Of a stretch of DNA of 64,000 nucleotides, positions 23,050-36,683 are shown one piece after another. Below the pieces are notes generated by a model. It did no database searches and had not been told where the DNA came from. It was given only the letters and a program-made list of their open reading frames with translations. A program made the position numbers and the translations under genes. Every line of letters begins with the position of its first letter. Position 1 is the first letter of the stretch. The DNA is from Eleusine coracana subsp. coracana (taxonomy: Eukaryota > Streptophyta > Magnoliopsida > Poales > Poaceae), in the NCBI GenBank assembly GCA_032690845.1, contig CM064428.1, positions 59,395,575 through 59,459,574 of the forward strand, given 5' to 3'.

Positions 23050-26000
23050 CTATGAACAATCACCACTCCTCAAGCTCTGTAGAAGATTTAGGTAGCCATG
23101 AGAATCTGGGTTTATGTACCTGCAGGCAAGGTCACAATGTCAGCATCTAAGAAGTCCTTTTTCCTGAAATTGCAGAGTTCCGAAATCCGAAACAAATGGA
23201 TGCAATATATACATATAGTACCCATGACGGACAAGGAAGTCAATTATCACAAGGTTGCAATTTGGCTTGAAAAATTCTGTCCTCCGGATAATGTTCGCAG
23301 CATGTGGCACAGGGATTAGTCTGAAGCTATCAACCTCTCCATCTGCATTTGAAAAGGAACGGCACATCCAGCATTTGTCACGTTTATACAGATTTAAGTA
23401 TTTGAAGTTTAGAGCTCAAGTATTAGAATGTACCTTCATTATTAGGAACAAAATCTGCAGGAAGTTTGAGGTCATAGCAGAATAGAACATCCCTTTTGTA
23501 TCTAAAACCTTCAATATCCATGTAAGAAACCGCTCCAACAGAAGTGGCACTGGTAAAATATGATATAATCCGTTAAATTTTCATATATCCATATAATAAA
23601 AAATCACAAATGGAAAAAGGAAATTCCAAAACAACAGTTTGCTATATTACTTGGTTGATATGGATCTTGGGATACCAGCTTCCTCTTCACATTCCTTGAT
23701 GATATTCTCTTTGCAGGAGATTCCATGTGGCTAACAATTTCCAAGTGGAGTTAAAAGTTAACATTAGCAAGTGAATACTAGATTCAACATGAAACGAGCA
23801 AACAAGAAAAGAAAAAGGAACAGTAAGCTGCACAGTTAAGCCAGCTTACAGCCTAATTTATTGAGGATATGTTATAACCCATATTCCACCTTGCCATGTG
23901 GCATTGTGGACTAAGTTTAAGAGATGACACTTAACCCACAAGCTAGCTAACCTTCTAATCAAAATAAGGGGATTATCCGCAATACTGGAAACTTACCTAA
24001 ACCACAACCTTTTGATGTTCATAAAAATGGTCTTTCTAAACAGACTAATAATGTGAATAGTTTAAATGCATGTAGGAAAAAGCAAAACCCAGTGAGATTC
24101 ATTGTCTTCTTTCCTCCAGAAATTCATATTTTTAATTGCATATAGAAATTCATGGAAGATTAACATGCCCAAAGAGACAAAAAAAAAGTTGCTAAAACAA
24201 ATGATAATTGTGAACCATTAGAAAGGTAACAAAGTGTTAATTTTACCACACGCATCATGCGTACGTACATCCACACACGTGGAGCATTTTCCATTATCTA
24301 AAGTAAAGTTTTGTGTGTGTCCATACACATTACCTAAGTAAACATCCAGTGGAGTGACTGGATTATTTAGACATCTAGGAAATGTGAAATAAAGAGTAAA
24401 GTGTATGTCCAGTCCTTAAACTTGTCCGGTTGTGCCACTTAGCTCCTCGTACTCTCAAATTGCACTTCTGACTCCCTAAACTTAGCTTCGGGTGTCATTT
24501 AGGTCCCTATACTCTTAAAATGCAAATCTAACTCTCTAAACTTAGCTTCTGGTACCATCTAGGTCCTATACTCTTAAAATATAATGTATCCCAATCAATT
24601 TGATTACATTGGAATAAGGAATGCAAATCTGATCACCCTAATGCACGCTATATATCATTCGTCAATAAAGACAAACGTTAGTACTCTCAAATTGCACTTC
24701 TGACTCCCTAAACTTAGCTTCGGGTGTCATTTAGGTCCCTATACTCTTAAAATGCAAATCTAACTCTCTAAACTTAGCTTCTGGTACCATCTAGGTCCTA
24801 TACTCTTAAAATATAATGTATCCCAATCAATTTGATTACATTGGAATAAGGAATGCAAATCTGATCACCCTAATGCACGCTATATATCATTCGTCAATAA
24901 CGACAAACGTTATCATAAAAAGAAAAGTAATGAAGAGCATAAAAAAAATTCTTGCAATATCTAGATATTAGCTAATGAACAAAATATAGTTTTGTAGTTT
25001 AGCATCATGGTGTGACCTAAATGACCACCACTTCATTTAGCACCCTCCACCACTGCTTTCAAGAATAAAACACGACTTTCATCCACATCTATCAATATTC
25101 TAGATAGACATTTGAGCTAAAATTCATGTTTATTTAACTACTCCCTCGGTCCATTTATATAGTGTGTATTTGTCAGAATGTTTTTTCCACAAATATGGTG
25201 CATATTTCTGTTGAATCCTCGTTCTATGTGCATGATGATTAATCCACTCGTAGATTATTTGTGCATCTTTGTTTTGTCTCAGTAACTAATACAAATGCTA
25301 GCCATTGGATGTTTTTGTGTCCTGTTTATTGTGCATCCATAAATTATTGACAATAATGACTATGATTTGGTCTTTGTGCCACTTCTAAATATACATTATA
25401 TGAATGAACGGAGGAAGTATAATTAAGTTATATCTATAACAAATATGTTTTAATCAATTTAATTAAGATGGAACTATACTTTGAGAGCATGAGACCTAGA
25501 TGACACCAAAGCCAAGTTTACGGACCTAGATGACACCCGAAGCTAAGTTTACAGAGTTATATTTGCATTTTGAGAGTATATGGACCTAAATGACACCCGA
25601 GCTTAAGTTTAGGGAGTCAAAAGTGAAATTTGAGAGTATGAGGACCTAAGTGACACAACCAGACAAGTTAAGGACCGGTCATGCACTTTACTCTAAAATA
25701 AAATGTGTGCATATATTAATATCTCACTGAGCATTCTCAAATAGGAGTTTCAAGATGTAATCATCTCATGTATAGCAGTTTAACTATTTCAGAACAGAAT
25801 TAGCATCAGAGGTCATTATTGAAAGCAATACAAAATTTGTGTCACCCATCTTAAGCAGAAAGTTTTTTTTTTTGTTGCTAAGGAAAAAATAACATAATGA
25901 AGAGAGGACTAGGAATGCACACCAGGCCACCAGCAACAAGATGATCCAGCATCCCAGGAAATGTCTGCTTCACATCACTTCTCTTACCAATCCAAAGAAA

Positions 26001-29000
26001 TTTCTGACCATCCTTCTCCACATACCCGTTCATATGAACTCCGTAAGCCTGTCACAATGATTTTGTTGACAAATGACTTGAACAGGACAGTTACAGATAT
26101 GGGCAACATGGCAAATGGGTATTAAATGTTAGAAAATAAAGTGAATATTAGGGATACAGAGGACAAGATTAGCTGTGTGGGATAGCACCAGTGGAGGTGT
26201 ACAATACTTGACAAAACATACCTTTATACCAAAGTAGGGAGCAGCAGCACGCTCCAGGGAGAAGTATACAGGCATGCCGTAAGACGCTGTTACTGGGTAG
26301 AGCTGTTAAATTGCAAAATATTATCAGAACAATAAAATAAAGACAAAATATGGAACTAGAGTTGAACTATCAAGTATAAATTGGGTATCAGTAAAAGGGA
26401 CTCTGAAAGTGATAGCACCATTAATAAAGCTATAGGGCTATAACACATGAACCAAAAAAAACAGCTTTTTCATGAAGGAATTTAACGAGACATTGCTTTG
26501 CTGAAAAAAAAATCAAGAAGAAATAGGACATAGAAACATATAGATCGTTCTGGTAAATTAGTGTTATCTGCAAAGATGTGATGTAAGTTCTAGCAGAGGA
26601 AGTATAAATGAACCAGTCAGATATGTTTGTTCCTACAAGGCAGACTAACTCATAGCTAACCGTTCAGAAACCATCAGGTCTAGACGACTATATGAATATG
26701 TTCAGTATCAATGCATTTGTTAGTGCCAGTAAGAAAACAACAGAAGAGAAAAAAAGTTCCCAGATGTCAGTGCCAGTATAAAAACAGACAAAAAAAAAAA
26801 TTAGAAGTTCCCAAATGTCAGAACAAAAATATCACTATCAATTCATTTATTCATAACATCTACAGAAGTATGGTACCCGCAGCGTATCACTATGTCCGTA
26901 CTATTAGGATGTCTCAAAAAAATTGACAAACCAACATGCATGATTACATTGGACATGGAATCATCAACATGAGGGGAGCAAGGAAAAAAAAAGGAACAAT
27001 AAACTGCACATCCCAAAAAACAATTGATGTATCGATCCTAAGTACCTCATTTCGGATACCTGGAATCATGTCTCCAAGGCTTTTTATGACATTTCCAACA
27101 GCAACCGTTCTGTCTTCTGGAGTCCTTAGCGATGAGTGAAGAGACACATGTTCCAGACTGCTGCAGCCGTTGTTGCCCGAGACAATGGTAAAAACATCAT
27201 CAAAGTCTCTAAGGTGTGCAAGAAATCTGAAATGGACATCGCTAAGTTAATACGTACATCATAGGATGAATCTTGCCCCTCAAATGCGCACTGAATCATG
27301 GTTAATGTAATTTGACCACAAATTCAGTATTATCATAAAAATGATCTATCTAGCTGAAAACGGAGTCTCAAGTAGATCCTTCAGTGTAAACCAGTAAAAC
27401 AATATTCTATGCTTGTTGTCCAACACCTGACCATCCTATACGATGGCTATGCTTGGAGATTATTTCATTAGGAAATATCGGGTATATGCCACTGAAAAAT
27501 CATCAGTTTTTACAATCAAAAGAAACTGGTGTACTTAATACACCAAAGGAAACTAGCTGTGGCGGCCTCAAGGATGCAGGGGTAACACAACAATCATAAG
27601 CTACTGTGTCCATTCAGAAGAAGGGTGCTGCCAATCATATGCATGCTTGCATTGGATATGGGATCATCATCATGTGGAGCCAAGCTTGACCGACTTTGTT
27701 GTTGCTACGTGAGTTGATCACCAATTCACCATGTTAAATAATGCATGTTTTATTCAGTGCAGGTATAGAGGGCACCACTAGTCAATATAAAACTAGGACA
27801 CATTTTGTTGTTTTTTCCTCATGCAATGCATTATGGAATGGCCTGTAACGAGGCATAGAAATTGAGAATGGCAGCTATTTCAACCTGACGAAGAATGATC
27901 TTATGCTACCTGGCTGAGTAGCCACTTTCTGGACCCAATCTAGTGCTTCATCCTGATCTGACTGAAGGTGTGTCTCGATTAAACCATACAGTGATGCATT
28001 GAGCATTTCACATGTAGTTTTAGCAACCAAAAATGTGGCTAGGTTAAACAATAAAGGATTGGAATATCACCAAGGAGCTAGCCATAGATAGGAGAACATG
28101 GAAGTGCAACTAACGTTCCAGAACCTTGATTTTTTGTTTTCCCTTTTTTTGTTTATTATTGCCCTTTTCCTCTCATTTTTCTTCCTTTTCATCTTCCCTT
28201 CTATTATCAGTTGTCCTTGTGTATTGGCTCTTGTTGGTTTCATCTCTAGCCAACCCCAACTTTCTTAGGACAAAAAGGCTTTGTTATTGTTGTAGGCACT
28301 CGCCGGTGTTCAGGAATGTCTCAAATTTTATATCTTGCCACATCACTGTAAATTTTCAATCATCAACCATATAGCCCAGAAATAAGTAATCAATTAGAAA
28401 AATTAAATTTGCGCATTCATTCTTGGAACGAAACTTGGATTGATCGAGTTGATGTCGATTATCACCCACAATCAGACTGAAATGAAAATTCAGGTAGTAG
28501 AATATATTTGTATTTATTGTCCACTCAATTTGCAAATCAATAAAATGTCATAGTAGAAAGAGCAACTTGGCATATGCAGAGCAAATGCAATTGGCAATCG
28601 TCAAAATCATACATAGTAAAAGAATTACACGATGAGAATGGCATTTCAGTAAGAATTTCATAGGGCATTCAGTTTCAGACAAAGTCAGATTATGTCTTTT
28701 CTATTTGGTATTCATCTATTTTCACCTAAAATATGTTTTCTAGACTAGACAATGGTGTTCTCCAGTACTACACATAATTCCATTGTATTTATATGTCCAA
28801 CAATCATAAATCGACATGGTGACATATAGTTAAGTCGCTCATGAACTCGTTACATGCGTCAGATGGCTTGGGAGTTGGGACTAAACAAAAACAGTAGGTA
28901 TACTAGTTTTCAAGGTAGATACAATGCAACTCACCCATTGTGGATGTACCCCACGACTTGATCCTCCACAATAAACTCCACGAACTCCCCCTTCTTGTCC

Positions 29001-29307
29001 TGCATAATCCCCCACAGATTAGCACAGCCAGACATATACGCTCGCTGGAAGTAAGGACAAACGGGAACCTCACCATTCCTCGGTTGCAGGTGTCCACCTT
29101 CCGGAAATACCCGGAGAGGTCGGCCTCGTCACCGCGCCCGCAGTCGCCGGCGACGCGGAGCGCGTCGGCCCAGCCGAAGCCCGCCGCGGCAGCAGGTGGT
29201 GCAATGGACGAGAAGGAGACGGCGAACGGGAGGCGGCGGCGGCGGGTCAGGTGTTGCCGGTGGGCTCGGGAGCTCCAGCGAGCGACGGCCGCGGCCATGG
29301 TGGCCAT
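23050..29307 (-). CDS. NUDT20/24-like: Nudix hydrolase, NUDT20/24-like, probably plastidic
   Basis: Nine exons on the - strand: 29307-29074, 28999-28935, 27226-27046, 26302-26222, 26048-25923, 23730-23651, 23549-23434, 23342-23222, 23119-23050. All have GT-AG borders and give 1074 bases, 357 aa plus TAG. The N-terminus is Ala/Arg-rich (MATMAAAVARWSS...RRRR), like a chloroplast transit peptide. The N-terminal domain (DUF4743 type) shows GYFRKVDTCNRG, EFVEFIVEDQVVGYIHNG and EDRTVAVGNVIKSLGDMIPG. The Nudix fold follows: AYGVHMNGYV, KFLWIGKRS, and a Nudix box ending KECEEEAGI (residues 241-249) that keeps the metal-binding Glu residues. The first half of the box (GGLPHGISCKEN) is non-canonical. 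LIPVPHAANIIRR and NLVIIDFLVRHG close the fold. Plant members hydrolyse damaged thiamine diphosphate or related diphosphates; the substrate here is inferred. The fifth intron (about 2.2 kb) hosts a foldback transposon. Confidence 0.92.
24394..25693. mobile_element. Foldback / Mutator-like element in Nudix intron
   Basis: Long inverted arms start GAGTAAAGTGTATGTCC on the left and GAGTAAAGTGCATGACC as the reverse complement of the right. They continue for about 200 bases of alternating blocks, such as GTGTCATTTAGGTCC / GGACCTAAATGACAC and CCCTAAACTTAGCTTCGGGT. The flanks TGAAATAAA (24385-24393) and TAAAATAAA (25694-25702) differ at one of nine bases, fitting a 9-base Mutator-type target duplication. 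No transposase frame is present. It lies wholly between Nudix exons 5 and 6 and should be spliced out. Confidence 0.7.
24449..24912. repeat. Near-perfect 232 bp tandem duplication
   Basis: 24449-24680 and 24681-24912 are head-to-tail copies with a single visible difference (A at 24669, C at 24901). Each covers the inner part of the left arm of the foldback element plus unique sequence (ATGTATCCCAATCAATTTGA...). The right arm has no such duplication, so it arose after insertion or in the left arm only. Confidence 0.85.
27227..28934 (-). other. Second intron of the Nudix gene
   Basis: This intron of about 1.7 kb lies between AATGG|GTGAGT and TTTCAG|A. It is AT-rich, with a T-rich patch in + orientation at 28126-28200. 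I see no exon, RNA gene or transposon end in it. Confidence 0.6.
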
Positions 29308-30335
29308 AGTGGATATCGCCGGTATTTTTTTTTTCCGGTAGTTGGTCCGCGGCTCGCTTCTCTTGTTAAGTTGTTATGGCTATGTTATCTCAAATAAAAA
29401 AAAAAAAGTTATGGCTATGAGAAATGGAAGGAGGCTAGAGCCGCTAGAGAGCAGAAATTCGTTTGCGAGAGAGAAATTTCGCTGCCCTTTTGTTTGATGA
29501 AAAAATTTATAACTATGGGTCCAATATCACGATACAGCCACATGAACTCGACTTCAGTTTTCCTATCTTTCATCAAGATAGTGAATGTACGGTGACAATT
29601 GTGTTTCTCACAGGAATCATACAGAAACATAACTTGCATTTTTTTTCCTGCCATTAGAGTTGATCTGATAATAGGCGATCTGTTCTCATTTTAGCAGTGC
29701 ACTTTGTACGGTGACATTTCGTACAAGAACATGAATGGTTGCCATTAATATAATCACAATCTATGCAACAATATTTGTCATTGTTTATAGAAAATTTCCA
29801 CAGAAGAAAATTACCGATCAATAAAAACAATCTCAGTTACCAGGATTGATTGCATAATGGAGCTAGTAATAACAAGAATGTGGTGCCAAATATAAAATAA
29901 AAATCTAGTGACAATCTGAATGATGAAATTATAAAAAGTTGAAATGGATGTAATACTGTGGTCCCACTCCCTAATATTACACATAGAACATTCACATAGA
30001 ACAAATATTACAGGTTGAAAAGAAAAACATTTGAACTGCATTTTTTGTAAGATGCTAAAATCTGTAATATGCTGTGCCAAAGACAGTACAACTCAATTAG
30101 CAGTAAAATACTGTATTATCTGATTTACTGTAGCAATGCTCCTAGAACATATTTCTGATAAACTATATGCATGCTGTTGATTAAAGCCAAACCTGGAGCA
30201 TTTATGCTAGGGAGCAACATTCTTCCTAAGCCTATAGAACCTTTCTCTTTATACCTGACCAACTAGATCTACATTTATCCTGGTTGGCGCTACGTCACAT
30301 GTACAAAAGTGTCCACACAAAACAATCGGTATTCT
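29308..30335. other. Nudix promoter and UGE 3' region
   Basis: This kilobase separates the start of the Nudix gene from the stop of the epimerase gene; both are read on the - strand. It should hold the epimerase 3' UTR and the Nudix promoter. An A-rich tract (29394-29407) interrupts two similar phrases (GTTATGGCTATG at about 29371 and 29408), which looks like a small local duplication. No other gene is seen. Confidence 0.4.
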
Positions 30336-33300
30336 TCAGCGTGAAATACCATTCTGCTTTGGAGACTCAGATGACGCATATCCATAAGGATTCTTACTAG
30401 CCCAGTTCCATAGGTCCCTGCACATTTCTTGAATGCCATATTTTGCTCTGAACAAGGAAAATGAACATTAATGATAAAAAAAGTAATTGTCATTTATAAA
30501 AGAGATTTTGCAAGGTATGTTTATATCTTACTTCCAGTTGAGCTCTCTCTCCGCTTTTGCGGTTGATGAGAAGAGAATCTCGGCATCACCAGGTCGTCGT
30601 TGACCAATAACCAAAGGAATTTTCTAACAAAAGAAATAAGTATAGTTAGGAAATCAATTCATATGGGCAAAAAAAAAAAACCCATGGATTTCGTTTATCA
30701 TTGGAACCTGGCAAAAGGCTAACTATTGGAATTAAAATTAACAAACAGTTCGCTGCAGATGGACAATGCAACAATGAACCCATTCAAATCTAATCAGACC
30801 TTTCCAGAAGCCTTCTCAAATGCATTGACTATCTCCAACACTGATGTCCCTTTTCCAGTTCCAAGATTATATGCTTCACATCCTGCAAGGAGAACCAAAT
30901 TATGGGACACAATTAAACTAAAAACAAATCTAGAGGTTTTTAGTTGTGAGAAGATTAGAAGAAACTGTGTCTTGAGACAAAATCAGACCTGATGGATTCA
31001 TTGGTATATATATTAGCTTAAGCAAATGTATCTGAGATTGTTACGGTTTGTCAGTAAACAAGATGTTGAAAAAGGAAACAAAACATGTTCATGTTTACAT
31101 TTTAAGAGTACAGCTGGAAAGTGATATAAGCATTTCTGATGAATTATAGAAGAGTGAGCCATCTGTGCAAACCTATGTTCGATGAGCTTTCAAAAAGCTT
31201 CCGTAATGCGAAAACATGCCCATCAGCAAGGTCAACCACATGAATGTAATCGCGTACCTGTATATCATGCAAAAGTGTTCTTAGTAGATGATTCAGTAAC
31301 ATACTGTTGCACTGCACATCACACAGAAGTCTCCTAGAATAGCTCTGTTGGCATTTTGCCATGATACTATCCACTTGCAACAGCACATGGAAAGCAGATG
31401 CTAAACAACTTTAGGTTCGCAGGGTGAAGCCAATCAATTGAAACAAATGGTATTTAAAACCACTGTCATCATGAGTGCCTGCCTTCAAAGTAGACACTAG
31501 ATTTACTACCTTTCGCTCTTTGCCAGGTTGCATGGTTGAACATAGACTAATGTAATCTCTCTCCATTTACTCGACATATTTTGCGTAATGTAATTCTTTC
31601 ACTTCAGTCATTTGCTTCCAAGATACGTACTGCAATCAGAACTAGATGCTAGCACAAGACATAATTCTATTTCTCACAAGAAACATAACTTTATTTGTTA
31701 CTTCAGCTCTGGAACTATATAGCCCCAATCTTAAGCAGCATCAGCTACTACTGCTGATTACGTTCCCATCTAAAGAACCTTGTGATAGTTAAACATGCAA
31801 TGCATGAACCAGAGTGAATAAAGGTAACCGAGAGCAGAAGATTAGCAGGAGAGAAAAGGTACCCCTGTTCCATCCTTTGTTGCATAGTTATTTCCAAAGA
31901 TTGTTAGTGATGGTCTCCTGCCAACAGCAATTTGCTGAACGAAGGGCATAAGGTTGTTGGGAGTTCCACATGGGTCTTCACCAAGGTATCCACTGGGATG
32001 AGCCCCGACTGGATTGAAGTACCTAAGCAAAATGATACTCCATTCAGGATCTGTATGGTAGATGTCTCGGCATATCTCCTCCGCCATAAGCTGCAATTAA
32101 TACGTTCAGTTGCAATCAGCTCAAAGATTTAGTGTGAAGATTTGTGCATGGGAAATGAAAGATACCTTCGTTCTACCATAAGGGTTATGTGGAAGGAGAG
32201 GAAACTCTTCGGTGCAGGGTGAGTTCTTAGGTGATCCGTAAACGGCAGCTGATGAGGAGAAAACTAACTACAACATTGGGACATAATAAAGAAGCAAAAA
32301 GCATGTCAATAAATCTAATCTGAACAGCAAGCAAACAACAAACTTATGCCTAAAAAAACTATAAACGGTACCACACAGATATGGTAATGGTAGATACCTT
32401 CTTACACCCATGAGCTGCCATAACTTCCAGAAGATTTATTGTGCCAACAACATTATAATCATAATACAGCAATGGGTTTTGCACGCTTTCTCCAACAGCT
32501 TTTAGTCCAGCGAAGTGAATAACAGCATCAAATCTGGAGAATGAGTAATATGAATAAGTACTCAGTAGAGATACTTTTATACATAGAATACAAGCAAATA
32601 AATTGAACAAGTAATGAATAAAAAGTTAATTAGTAGAGTTACTATTATACAGTGTGCATTACCTTTGTGAAGCAAAAACCTTTTCCAGACCATTCTTGTC
32701 TCGAATATCAACCTGAAGGAAAAAAAATGATAATATTGCTTTTGCATATCCTAAAAGTCCATTAGCAATTTTAAGAGTAAGATTAAGAATGGTTAACTAT
32801 GTAATATAACAATGAATTCCAGATCCATCCAGTTGATGCAGTAACTTTTTATAGCTAGAAAAAATCTGAAGTGAAAAACATATTAAAACTACTTGTCAGG
32901 GAAAAGGGTACCAAATCATTTTTGTGAAAATTAGACTAACGCAGTGGCAAAATATATGAACTAACAAGTCTAACATGTATTTTTCTCAACAGCGACAACC
33001 CAACTTCCCAACAAACAACAATACTACATATGCTCATTTGCATGAAAAGAAGATATTTATCCATTATGTTTTTGGGTGAGAAAGGTGAGAGATGGATCAA
33101 AGTTATTTGGAAAGTTTTATTTTCCCATCTTTAGTCAGGAACTTGATAGAAACTGGCAGATCATTTTTATCAAAGTGGAAAACACTGTGCTGAGAAAATA
33201 TTTATCTCAGCCTGAAATGCAAGTTTCCGTGCCCCTAAGATTGCTTAGTGCTGATTCTTTATTAAGATAAACTTTTTTGTCAAGTTGACAAATTATCAAC

Positions 33301-34606
33301 AGAAATACGAATTTGGTAAACATTGCAGCAACTTAACCAAAGTACCTATAAGCAATGACTTTGAAAAAAAATCATAATAATAGAAAATGCTATTCATGTT
33401 ATTGCCCTTAAAGCATGAATCAGGTCCACAAGAACAAGGACATATCATTTATTTATGTACCAACGACTTTAATTCTGTCACAGACGAATCAATGATACTA
33501 GATTCCAAAGCCAGCCAACCTTACTTTGTCAAAGCTAATACTGATGTAAAATTTCTGCAATGCTGATGTAATGCATGTTCAAGCCTTGACAAAGGAATAC
33601 ACTAAAACCATCCAACTACAGATTTTCCCAATTGGCCAGTTGCCCATTAAGTCATACATGCCCTCTAAATGATAACACCTACCCTTGACAATAAAGCTTC
33701 AAAGTAACTTCGCATTTAAAGCAGAAATCTGAGCTGTCGCAGTCGTGCTAAAAGTCACTACTGCTTGTCACAAGTATCCATCTACTACTGTTAAGTGTTA
33801 ACCAAAACATCAGGCAACAAAACAAAACATCCACGATTTTGCCTTTTGAAGGAATATAATGATTATAATCTAATAATCTGCACCCAATAGCTTGATTAAC
33901 CGGTCATGAACACACTGCATTCTTCACAAATCAGGTCAAATCGTAACTTCAAACATCTGTTAGCTGCTATCTACAGGATACATTTTTACCCAGCTAAGTA
34001 CATTCTAGTCACCTCGAATAAAGTCATGGCCAAACAAAATTTAACCAACCAAATTTCATAGCAGAGCCTCCATCACCAGTTCACCACGATTGAAATCATC
34101 AAGTAATCGTAAAAGAATTAGGAATCATAGGCGAGCGACCCCAAAAAGATGGTGTGCTATATGGAGCGATCCACTTAATAACGAACCGAAATCCGAAAAT
34201 CAGTATGGCAGAGACGTAATCCCATCCGCGCCATGAAGCTTACAACCATCTTGTATCAGACGAGCCGATCGATCCCCCGCGTCACTAAATCTGCACTGGA
34301 GTGCGGCACGAGCGATCGGAAGGAGGCCGCGGCGGCATTGCGGCCGCTCGTGAGAAGAAAGAGAGGCGGAAAACGTGCGTTGGATTAATCATTCACCTTG
34401 TGGAAGGCGAGGTTCTTGGCGGCCTGTTCCCCCGCGAGCGCGGCGACGCGGCGGAGCGCGAGCTCGGAGGAGTTTGCGAGGCTGTCGACGACGACGGCGC
34501 GGAAGCCCGCGCCGAGCAGCTGCAACACGGCGTGGCTCCCGATGTACCCGGCCCCGCCCGTCACCAGCACCACCTTCCCGCTCGCCCGCGCCTCCACCGC
34601 CGCCAT
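30336..34606 (-). CDS. UGE: UDP-glucose 4-epimerase
   Basis: Nine exons on the - strand: 34606-34397, 32712-32663, 32533-32398, 32267-32166, 32090-31863, 31257-31173, 30882-30800, 30623-30532, 30447-30336. Together they give 1098 bases, 365 aa plus TGA. The enzyme interconverts UDP-glucose and UDP-galactose in the cytosol, feeding cell-wall and glycolipid synthesis. It is a short-chain dehydrogenase-type fold. The NAD site is TGGAGYIGSH (residues 16-25, GxxGxxG). FDAVIHFAGLKAVGES follows. The catalytic set is SSSAAVYG (third Ser at 138) with YGRTK (Tyr162, Lys166). LLRYFNPVGAHPSG, IFGNNYATKDGTGVRDYIHV and QRRPGDAE are further family blocks. Length matches plant cytosolic UGEs (about 350-370 aa). 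No plastid or secretion signal is visible. The first intron is about 1.7 kb. Two exon borders offer alternative AGs; I chose those that keep frame and the conserved residues. Confidence 0.95.
32713..34396 (-). other. First intron of the epimerase gene
   Basis: This intron of about 1.7 kb lies between CACAAG|GTGAAT and CTTCAG|GTTGAT. It is AT-rich, with a short open frame at 33076-33270 in + orientation that I do not consider coding. Long first introns are common in this family. Confidence 0.6.
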
Positions 34607-36683
34607 TTCTCTCACCTCTCCTCTCTCTAAGCAGCCCCGGCGCGCGCGGATCTGCTGCGGGACGAGGCGACGACCGAATGGAGGGGGGAGAGAGAGAGAG
34701 AGAGAGAGAGAAAGAGGAGGAGTCGGTCGTCGAGCAGGAGGAAGAAATTTGAATGCCGCCCGGGGTTGCCGCACGCCCGTGGACAGGAGCGCCAGTCGCG
34801 GGAGGCGGGGCCCACTCTCCTCCTCCGTAGAGTGGGGCCTCGACACGTGTCCTTCTCTGGTGTCGGTGGCCTGCATCGCGTGCTCGCTCAGCCCGGCGAC
34901 GATTCTGATTCGTTTGCAGGCGTCATTAAGCAGCCTTCTAATTGGATTCATTAGTCGTCCTTTCCTGCAACACTTGTCGCTTTTGTTCTTTTCTTAACCT
35001 AACTCGTTCTCTTCATCAGACTATAATATCTTAATCTAATGCGTCGCACATTTCTCTATGCTTGGACTTTGCCAAATCGGCATATAAGAAAGTGGTAAGA
35101 CAGCTTCCATCAGTGAGCAATGTCCAGCTTCGCCGAAGCCTCCGCGTGTTTAATTTAGTCTAGTTTTAGCCAGCACCCTAGTTAACACCCGAGTACAGAG
35201 ACTTCAATTTCCTTCGTTCAGATTCGCATCACTGTAATTAACTAGTACTCCTCACCTGCTGCAAGCTGTATCATTTCTCCAAATGAGCCGACACGTGACT
35301 GTCAATTTCAATCAACGTAGAAGAGTTTCAATTTAATAATAATAATTCTGATACACGCATAAAAAGGAAATAAAATGGAAACAATAAGCTAAATTACTCA
35401 TAAAAATAAATGGCACTAAGCGATTGGCTGCAACCATGACCCACGTTCTGAATAATACCAACGTACTAGGTTTTTGAGATTTTTGCAGCTCAAGATAACA
35501 GTAAAGGTCGGCCAGTAAGAGCTGAAAGCAGCGTGTTCTACGAGTGGCTCGCCTCTGTAATCCTTTTCTTTTCCTTCCCCTCCTTGTGTGTAAGCAATTC
35601 GAAAACTCTAAATGGTAGCCTACAATTTGTGGTTAACACGTAAAAAATACAACGCATTTGGTACACGGAAAATATGCAAGTTCTTAAGTCAGAAGCATCA
35701 GAATATCGTTTTCTTTAGCACTGTCCGCTTCCTGTGTAAAACTGCAATATGAAATGACAGATAAGTACTCCGTATGTGTTATGGATCATGTCAATGTCCA
35801 ATGCAATAACTTACTAATTGAATTGCGACGACTAGTGTACAGTTGCACTATATTGGAGAATTTTTTGCCACCCCGAATGTGCCATTCGAAAAGAATATGC
35901 TGGTGTTGCCGTAGGGCAACTTAGACATTCTACAAAAGTGGATCAGCTCTTAACCAATTATTAACATAACCAAATGGATTTAAGTACATCCTGGAATTCA
36001 GAGCTCAGTAGTTTACTCAGTGATGAAGATGCAGTGCAGCAATTTATGAGTTGAAATTTTAGATTGTTGAGGATCCAAGACTCTACAGCAGCGCAGCTGG
36101 ACTAAAGTGGTGACCATAATAGGTGCCACACACTTGGCATCATGCAGGAAACAGAACAATCAAACTTTCGCAGAATGATGATCCCCGCTCCCCAGTGACA
36201 GTGACAGAGATCGACCGCTGCACTTCACCTCCTCCAGGATATTTTCTGCAGATTTCCAGTCTGTCATCAAAATAATATCCATTTCCAAATAAAAAACAAT
36301 GAAAATGCTGCTCCAATAGTTTATCGCCCTTTATTCCACATTTCACATCGCATGTTGTGCACTGTGGCAGCATATAGATTCACATAACTGTCAGCAAAGA
36401 ATACCGAGACCAATGATAGAGCACACAGTTGAACGACAGAAGCACCTGACAAGCGAACTCCATGCCCTTTATTTACATCCTTGGAGAAAAATGTTACATC
36501 AGAATCATCACTATACTACAGAAAGTTACCTTTACAAGTACCGAGTCTCCACTGCTGACATTGTCTCGATGCCAAAGCATGACAAACGAAGTTTAGTGCT
36601 TCCCTTGCCAAACCACCCCTTGCAAACCAGTGAGCATAGCTCTTCATGCGAAAGAGATGGTATCACGGGAAAAAAGACATGGT
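34607..36683. other. UGE leader/promoter and RING gene 3' flank
   Basis: The first 150 bases upstream of the epimerase ATG contain a dinucleotide run of AG (about 34688-34711), CT on the transcript strand, typical of plant 5' leaders. The rest, to the RING gene stop at 36684, is intergenic and includes its 3' UTR. Nothing else is recognised. Confidence 0.5.
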
